This document shows, one piece after another, positions 59,416 through 64,000 of a DNA stretch of 64,000 nt. The stretch comes from Sagittula sp048553715 (GTDB lineage: Bacteria; Pseudomonadota; Alphaproteobacteria; Rhodobacterales; Rhodobacteraceae): contig NZ_JBLZNC010000004.1 in the NCBI RefSeq assembly GCF_048553715.1, forward strand, positions 248,001 to 312,000, given 5' to 3'. Numbering within the stretch: position 1 is the stretch's first letter; every line of letters starts with the position of its first letter. The position numbers and the translations under genes were made by a program. The notes beneath the pieces are model-generated. The model was not told the origin of the DNA, did no database searches, and worked only from the letters and a program-made list of their open reading frames with translations.

Positions 59416-60804
59416 TTGTGTTGGAGCGGATTACCCCGCTCGGGTACGCTGAGGGCAGTTTTAATCGGTACTCTTGTTCTGACCATGATCCAATCCGGTA
59501 TACTCGGGGCAAAGCCTGTTCGTATGACGCAAAGCAGACAGGATATCCAATTGCTCTACGATGTAGAGTACGGCGACCGTAAGGAGACGGTTGGTCGCCT
59601 GCTGTCCGTGTTTTTGGGCACTGGGTTAATGTACGCCTACGAGCCGGGAATTTTGCCATTGCTGTGGGGGGCGGGGTATTTTCTGGCGCATGCGCTGCAT
59701 TGGGGGTTGCTGAAGCATTTCCTGACCTTGCCCCGGGACGCTTTGGGGGCACACCGCCGCAATATTGCCGCCGCCAGCTATATGGTTGTTGTCATCGCCT
59801 TCTTATGGATGCCTGTCTATTGGACGACCTTTCATAGCGAAATACAGATTTATGTCGGCGGGGTCTTGATTGCGGCGACTGTGGTTTACCAGATCCGCCG
59901 TGCCGACCGAATTCTCTGGCTGGTCTGGGCGCAGGTGGTGACACTTGCCGCAGCGGTGCTGGTTATTTTGGCAGGCCATCTGGATCACTTCGACACACCG
60001 GTGGAATGGACCGGTGCTGTGGCGGTGACCCTGATTGGCTATGTCTATGTGGCGCGCTCCATGCTGTATGCCCGTGGCGCCCGGATCAGGATGGAACTGG
60101 CGGCGCAACGCTCGGCACAGGATCAAAAGATGTCTGCGATCGGGCGATTGGCAGGTGGGGTCGCCCATGATTTCAACAACATGCTGACTGTCATCAAGGG
60201 CAACCTCGAACTCTATCATTTGATGCAAAGCAGCGCGGAACAGCGCGCCGTGGTGGATGAAGCCTATACCGCCGCCGAACGCGGGGAGCAGGTTGTGCAC
60301 CACCTGCTAGTCTACGCGCGAAAGGCCCCGACCCATCCGCGCGTGGTCGAAGTTAACTCCGCTGTGGCGGATGTGCTGACCCTCGCGCGGCCTTTGATCC
60401 GTGACACGATACGGGTCACAACCAAGTTAAGCGAGACCCCGCTTTTCGTAGAGGTCGACGAAAGCCAGCTGACCACAGCGCTGTTGAACGTGATCAAAAA
60501 CGCCACCGATGCCATGCCCAACGGTGGTGCTTTGCACGTTGCTGTCACGGCTGTCGCGGGCAGACGCAGAGACGCCGTGGAAATTACGGTCGAAGACACA
60601 GGCGGCGGGATCTTGGCAGAAAACCTGACCCGCGTGGCCGAGCCATTTTTCACCACCAAGCCGGTGGGCCAAGGGGTCGGACTGGGCCTGTCGATGGTCG
60701 CCGGTTTTGCGCAGGCAGCGGCGGGTGAATTGCGGATCACCAACGCAGGGCAGGGGGCGCATATCCAGCTGTGTTTGCCCGCCAGCCCGCCGCCTGCGCC
60801 GTAA
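59416..60804 (+). CDS. Membrane-bound sensor histidine kinase, 5' end possibly frameshifted
   Basis: A kinase of about 462 aa. Several hydrophobic helices fill residues about 12-215 (LRAVLIGTLVLTMIQSGILG, SYMVVVIAFLWMPVYW, VVTLAAAVLVILAG). The dimerisation H-box is LAGGVAHDFNNMLTVIKGN, followed by the ATPase domain with VIKNATDAMPNGG (N box), DTGGGI (G1) and GVGLGLSM (G2). No receiver domain is attached. The kinase frame has no ATG before the first helix (only TTG at 59416), whereas an ATG at 59397 with a strong AAAGGTGG site is one frame off. A single extra base near 59434-59444 would explain this. The first safe in-frame ATG is 59485. Confidence 0.82.
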   Translation: MCWSGLPRSGTLRAVLIGTLVLTMIQSGILGAKPVRMTQSRQDIQLLYDVEYGDRKETVGRLLSVFLGTGLMYAYEPGILPLLWGAGYFLAHALHWGLLKHFLTLPRDALGAHRRNIAAASYMVVVIAFLWMPVYWTTFHSEIQIYVGGVLIAATVVYQIRRADRILWLVWAQVVTLAAAVLVILAGHLDHFDTPVEWTGAVAVTLIGYVYVARSMLYARGARIRMELAAQRSAQDQKMSAIGRLAGGVAHDFNNMLTVIKGNLELYHLMQSSAEQRAVVDEAYTAAERGEQVVHHLLVYARKAPTHPRVVEVNSAVADVLTLARPLIRDTIRVTTKLSETPLFVEVDESQLTTALLNVIKNATDAMPNGGALHVAVTAVAGRRRDAVEITVEDTGGGILAENLTRVAEPFFTTKPVGQGVGLGLSMVAGFAQAAAGELRITNAGQGAHIQLCLPASPPPAP

Positions 60805-60833
60805 ACAAAAACGCCGCCCCCGTAGGAGCGGCG
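60805..60833 (-). terminator. Terminator of rplS-rpmE
   Basis: On the minus strand a stem of CGCCGC (60833-60828) and GCGGCG (60817-60812), with one mismatch and two more pairs toward the loop, runs into TTTTTGTTT. Confidence 0.75.
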
Positions 60834-60859
60834 CAACATTTGCCCAAAGGGGCGAATGA

Positions 60860-61081
60860 TCAGAAGCCGAGACCTTCGTACTTCTTTTTGAACTTGGAGA
60901 CGCGGCCGCCTTGGTCGAGCATACGGCCCGTGCCGCCGGTCCATGCCGGGTGCGCGGTCGGGTCGATGTCGAGCACGAGGGTGTCACCCTCTTTGCCCCA
61001 AGTGGTGCGGGTCTGGAACTCGGTCCCGTCGGTCATTTTGACGGTGACGAGGTGGTATTCGGGGTGCAGATCCTTTTTCAT
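60860..61081 (-). CDS. rpmE: 50S ribosomal protein L31
   Basis: A 73-aa ribosomal protein that bridges the subunits. It starts MKKDLHPEYHLVTVKMTDG and ends RVSKFKKKYEGLGF. No cysteine is present, so it is the zinc-free form. It lies 12 bases after rplS on the same strand and shares its terminator. Confidence 0.96.
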   Translation of the reverse strand: MKKDLHPEYHLVTVKMTDGTEFQTRTTWGKEGDTLVLDIDPTAHPAWTGGTGRMLDQGGRVSKFKKKYEGLGF

Positions 61082-61093
61082 CTCGTCTGTTCC

Positions 61094-61477
61094 TTACGCG
61101 TTTGCGCCCTTGGGGGCTTTGTAGTTGGTGTCTTCCGCGATACGGGCCGACTTGCCGCGGCGCGAGCGCAGGTAGTACATTTTGGCGCGGCGGACGCGAC
61201 CACGACGTACAACTTCGATGGAATCGATGTTGGTCGAGTACAGCGGGAACACACGTTCCACGCCTTCACCAAAGGAAATCTTGCGGACGGTGAACGTGCC
61301 AGCGATGCCCTTGCCGTTTTTGCGGCTGATGCAGACGCCTTCGTACATCTGCACGCGGGTGCGGGTGCCTTCGGTCACCTTGTAGCCGACGCGGATGGTG
61401 TCGCCGGATTTAAAGTCGGGGATCTCTTTCCCCAGCGCAGCAATCTGCTCCGCTTCGAGCTGTGCGATCAGATCCAT
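61094..61477 (-). CDS. rplS: 50S ribosomal protein L19
   Basis: A 127-aa ribosomal protein at the subunit interface. Family marks: IPDFKSGDTIRVGYKV, RVQMYEGVCISRKNGKG, FTVRKISFGEGVERVFPLYS and RRGRVRRAKMYYLRSRRGKSARI. ATG 61477 follows AAGGAGAAGG. The 192 bases upstream separate it from a Hint-domain gene; in most bacteria trmD would be its direct neighbour. Confidence 0.97.
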   Translation of the reverse strand: MDLIAQLEAEQIAALGKEIPDFKSGDTIRVGYKVTEGTRTRVQMYEGVCISRKNGKGIAGTFTVRKISFGEGVERVFPLYSTNIDSIEVVRRGRVRRAKMYYLRSRRGKSARIAEDTNYKAPKGANA

Positions 61478-61669
61478 CTGACCTTCTCCTTTTTTACACG
61501 CGGTTTGCCCGCGGAAATGTCTGGTTGTGCCTTGATTCCACAGGGGAATTTCCACAGCCAGCTTTTGCTTTGTTGTCAGGAAGGCATGTCTGCCCGCCAC
61601 ATCCCAAGGGGCCGGACGATTCGACCAGCCACATGGGATGCGCCCTGCTACACACAAACCCCCTTTGTT

Positions 61670-62764
61670 TCAAGGCTGATCTGTGGAGCCGTCCTGTGTT
61701 TCGGGGGGCTGCGCCAAGTTGACCAGCTGCCGCGCATGCCGCAGCAACGCGTCTTGCCGCCGCAACCAGACCCGCCCCTGTTTGGTCGTCAGCAGTGGGC
61801 GCGCGGGCGGGCCATTCCACGGGTCGCCTATGCGAAGCGGGTATAGGAAGCGGCCCCGGATCTCTGCCATCTGCCGTAGGTTAAGTCCGGATATAATCTG
61901 CGGCCCCAGCAACAGGGTCTCGGTGCATGCGCCGTTTGAGACCACCACACTATGACGGTCCAGCGCAAAGTGGCACCAATCGGCGTGCTGCCTGCCGGGC
62001 ATTTTGCGGATGCCGTTCCAGCCGATCAGCGATTTGCAAGGCACCAGCACCCCGGCCGCCTCTTCCTCAAGACCGATCACCGGAAACTGACCGGCCTCTC
62101 CCAGCAGGACACGATGGTTGGCGGACAGGATCAGATCGCGTGAGGGGCGGTTGCGCCCGAGGCTTCCCTTGGGCAAGAGCACTGGCGCCTTGTGCCTGTC
62201 GTCAGGATCGATCGCACGGCGAGAGCGGTGGACCCAGCGCACCGGCTGCGCGCCATAATCACGCGTCATCACCAGATCACCCTCACGGATCCGCTCGGCC
62301 CGGATGGGTCCATCTGCGGTCTCGATCAGCGTCGCGGCATCAAAACAGGCCAAGGTGGCGAAGCTGCTGTAAGCTGCAGGAGACGCATCGCCCTGTTCGC
62401 TGGCGCTGACCGTGTAGGCCTGTCCGGGCGTCATCTTTCCGCTGGCGAAATATCCGACCAACCGTCCGCCAATTTCCACACGCTCCAACCAGATGGTCGT
62501 GACGCCGTCGAACACGGCATAAAATGCCTCGTCATAGATTTGGCCACTGTCGAGAGCGGTGCCGCCCGCGTCCCTAACGATACCCGTTTGATCCGGATCG
62601 CTGCCCACCTCGTCGTTGCTGCCGTCTCCGTCAAAATTGGGGTCATCATCGGTGATATCGATGTAGCGCAAATGCAGTGCCGGATCGAAATCCGCGCGCA
62701 AGGTCCAGGAGTTCGACGGCGCATCAAACGTCAACGCATCAGGCGCATAAGCTTCGATAATCAC
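61670..62764 (-). CDS. Hint-domain protein lying between trmD and rplS
   Basis: A protein of about 364 aa. The N-terminal 135 residues include an Asp-rich stretch DITDDDPNFDGDGSNDE that could bind calcium, and a strand-rich region. The Hint domain starts at Cys140 in CFDAATLIETADG, with EGDLVMTRDYGAQPVRWV and His217 in SANHRVLLG, and a late block RHSVVVSNGACTETLLLG. The last 70 residues are basic. This is the Hint type common in Roseobacter relatives, often on exported proteins, though no signal peptide is seen. The start may be GTG 62764 or TTG 62776; neither has a good ribosome site. It interrupts the usual trmD-rplS order. Confidence 0.82.
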   Translation of the reverse strand: MIIEAYAPDALTFDAPSNSWTLRADFDPALHLRYIDITDDDPNFDGDGSNDEVGSDPDQTGIVRDAGGTALDSGQIYDEAFYAVFDGVTTIWLERVEIGGRLVGYFASGKMTPGQAYTVSASEQGDASPAAYSSFATLACFDAATLIETADGPIRAERIREGDLVMTRDYGAQPVRWVHRSRRAIDPDDRHKAPVLLPKGSLGRNRPSRDLILSANHRVLLGEAGQFPVIGLEEEAAGVLVPCKSLIGWNGIRKMPGRQHADWCHFALDRHSVVVSNGACTETLLLGPQIISGLNLRQMAEIRGRFLYPLRIGDPWNGPPARPLLTTKQGRVWLRRQDALLRHARQLVNLAQPPETQDGSTDQP

Positions 62765-62850
62765 AACACACCCCAATCACGACGAACGGACGCAATGGGG
62801 TGTGCCAGCCGAAGGCCAAGTTGAGGTTAATTCCGCAGGCCAGGGCCCGA

Positions 62851-63645
62851 TTAAGTATCGCGGTTTTTAAACGCTTCCCACAGATCGGGGCGGCGTTCCT
62901 GTGTCAGCGCCTCGGCCTGCTGGCGGCGCCATTTCGCGATTTCGCCGTGGTTGCCGGACAGCAATACGTCCGGCACCTTGCGCCCGTGCCAGTCGCTGGG
63001 GCGGGTGTATTGAGGATGTTCCAAAAGCCCGTCGGAAAAGCTCTCTTCCTCGGTGGATTCCGCATTGCCCAGCACACCTGGCAGCAGACGTACTGTCGCA
63101 TCCAGCATGACCTGCGCGGGCAGCTCGCCCCCCGTCAGCACATAGTCCCCCATCGACACTTCTGTGATGTTGAACTGTTCGATAACCCGCTGGTCCAGCC
63201 CTTCGAACCGGCCACAGATCAGCGTGGCCCCGGGGCGTTGTGCCAGATCCCGCGCCATGCCTTGGGTAAAGGGGCGACCACGGGGACTGAGATAAATCAG
63301 CGGAGCCGCGCGATGCTGGGTCGCGCGGGCGGTTTCAATCGCGGCGGCCATCACGTCGGGCCGCAATACCATGCCAGCGCCGCCACCCGTCGGGGTGTCG
63401 TCGACATTACGGTGTTTGCCCTCTCCGAATTCGCGCAAGGGGACGGTCTGCAATTGCCAGCGCCCTTCCTTCAGTGCCTTGCCCGTCAGCGACAGGCCGA
63501 GGATGCCGGGAAAGGCCTCGGGGAACAGGGTGATGACCTGCGCGCGCCACGCGCGGGCAAGCTCGGGCGCCTGTTCCATCAGATCGCGGGGTTTCAGCGT
63601 CGGGCGGATGGTCTTGCGACCGTGGGATTTCGGAGTGTTCGACAT
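62851..63645 (-). CDS. trmD: tRNA (guanine-37-N1)-methyltransferase
   Basis: A 264-aa SPOUT-class enzyme that methylates G37 next to the anticodon and prevents frameshifting. After a 30-residue N-terminal extension, the core starts WRAQVITLFPEAFPGILG. The trefoil-knot region SMGDYVLTGGELPAQVMLDA and the following RLLPGVLGNAESTEEESF are clear; HPQYTRP is present near the tRNA-binding side. ATG 63645 was chosen; ATG at the start of the core is less likely because the family in this group often carries the extension. Confidence 0.95.
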   Translation of the reverse strand: MSNTPKSHGRKTIRPTLKPRDLMEQAPELARAWRAQVITLFPEAFPGILGLSLTGKALKEGRWQLQTVPLREFGEGKHRNVDDTPTGGGAGMVLRPDVMAAAIETARATQHRAAPLIYLSPRGRPFTQGMARDLAQRPGATLICGRFEGLDQRVIEQFNITEVSMGDYVLTGGELPAQVMLDATVRLLPGVLGNAESTEEESFSDGLLEHPQYTRPSDWHGRKVPDVLLSGNHGEIAKWRRQQAEALTQERRPDLWEAFKNRDT

Positions 63646-63686
63646 GGGGCCTGCCTTAGCCCGAGCTGGCCGCAGGGGGCAAGCGG

Positions 63687-64000
63687 CTATGACGCGCTCA
63701 GATGCAAGTGATCCCGCAGCGCCAATACGGCATCGGGCCTGCGGAAACACTGGGCGAGGCGGCTGGCCTCTGATGCGGGCAGCTCCAGCACGCGGCGCAG
63801 CGTGTACAGCGTCGCCAGCTGGTGCAGGTCCATGGCATCACTGGTGGGCATATGCAGCGCGTCATAACAGCGGCGGATCACACCATCGACACTGTAGACC
63901 AAATAGGGGGCATCAGTTGAGGGCTGTGCGCTGTGCCAAAGGCTGCGTTCAACGGTTTGTCGCAGGATGTATTCAGACGGCAGATCCGCTGGCAGGCGGC
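63687..64000 (-). CDS. Hypothetical protein, C-terminal part (gene starts beyond the window)
   Basis: An open frame runs from the window edge to a stop at 63687, about 104 codons, upstream of trmD on the same strand. It reads RLPADLPSEYILRQTVERSL near the edge, then VYSVDGVIRRCYDALHMP and a helical end LASRLAQCFRR-like segment finishing LRDHLHLSAS. No family is recognised. The frame has no internal start that improves on continuing past the edge, so it is a partial gene. Confidence 0.55.
   Translation of the reverse strand, partial: RLPADLPSEYILRQTVERSLWHSAQPSTDAPYLVYSVDGVIRRCYDALHMPTSDAMDLHQLATLYTLRRVLELPASEASRLAQCFRRPDAVLALRDHLHLSAS

Noticed and set aside
1..64000. CRISPR arrays, insertion sequences or prophage
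   Set aside because: No regularly spaced repeats, transposase, integrase or phage structural genes were seen in the listed frames or gaps.

Overview
The window looks like chromosome of an alphaproteobacterium of the family Rhodobacteraceae (marine Roseobacter type). The GC content is high. The gene content and order fit that group: rimP-nusA-ylxR-infB, a peptidase cluster gpmI-EnvC-like-ctpA-rppH, serC-serA, trmD-rplS-rpmE, paired DUF6455 genes, DUF1467, DUF2794 and Hint-domain proteins. I could not run a database search, so the lineage is an inference from gene families and synteny.

Layout. 1-6.1 kb: the 3' end of a phosphoglucomutase gene, then the transcription/translation operon rimP-nusA-ylxR-infB, which has its own promoter and a terminator-like hairpin inside its leader. 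6.1-6.8 kb: a 42-codon small gene and a tRNA-Leu(CAG), both on the minus strand and each with its own terminator. 7-19.4 kb: mostly single genes or pairs, namely an NDUFA9-like protein, two coupled DUF6455 genes, an M48 lipoprotein, a nitroreductase and an EI24 protein, methylmalonyl-CoA epimerase with DUF1467, an orphan response regulator, the DUF1501/DUF1800 pair, a hemerythrin-like protein, two membrane proteins and aspS. 19.6-31.3 kb: a DJ-1/PfpI protein, carB, a MipA/OmpV outer-membrane protein, the gpmI-envC-ctpA-rppH series and a lytic transglycosylase. 31.4-39.5 kb: RNase R, a GNAT protein, dapE and dapD, with two translationally coupled Hint-type genes on the opposite strand lying between the two dap genes. 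39.6-46.8 kb: a TetR regulator with a divergent Bcr/CflA efflux pump and a doubled operator, a LOG-like protein, a sugar-nucleotide dehydratase, asd, a beta-carbonic anhydrase and an HPt-like protein. 46.9-57 kb: an M17 aminopeptidase with an NlpC/P60 hydrolase, a pcaF thiolase with a TetR regulator, serC (structured leader) and serA, a metallophosphatase and a SulP transporter. 57-64 kb: a universal stress protein, an AGCS symporter, a histidine kinase whose first codons look frameshifted, then rpmE, rplS, a third Hint protein and trmD.

How the genes fit together. Most of the window is housekeeping: transcription and translation (nusA, infB, rimP, aspS, trmD, rplS, rpmE, rnr, rppH), lysine/diaminopimelate supply (asd, dapD, dapE), serine synthesis (serC, serA), pyrimidine/arginine precursor (carB), glycolysis (pgm, gpmI) and cell-wall remodelling (EnvC-like, CtpA, lytic transglycosylase, NlpC/P60). 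The accessory signal lies in three Hint-domain genes that interrupt otherwise conserved loci, in the 42-residue protein, and in several clear palindromic or CtrA-like control sites. No phage, insertion sequence, CRISPR array or complete mobile element was seen.
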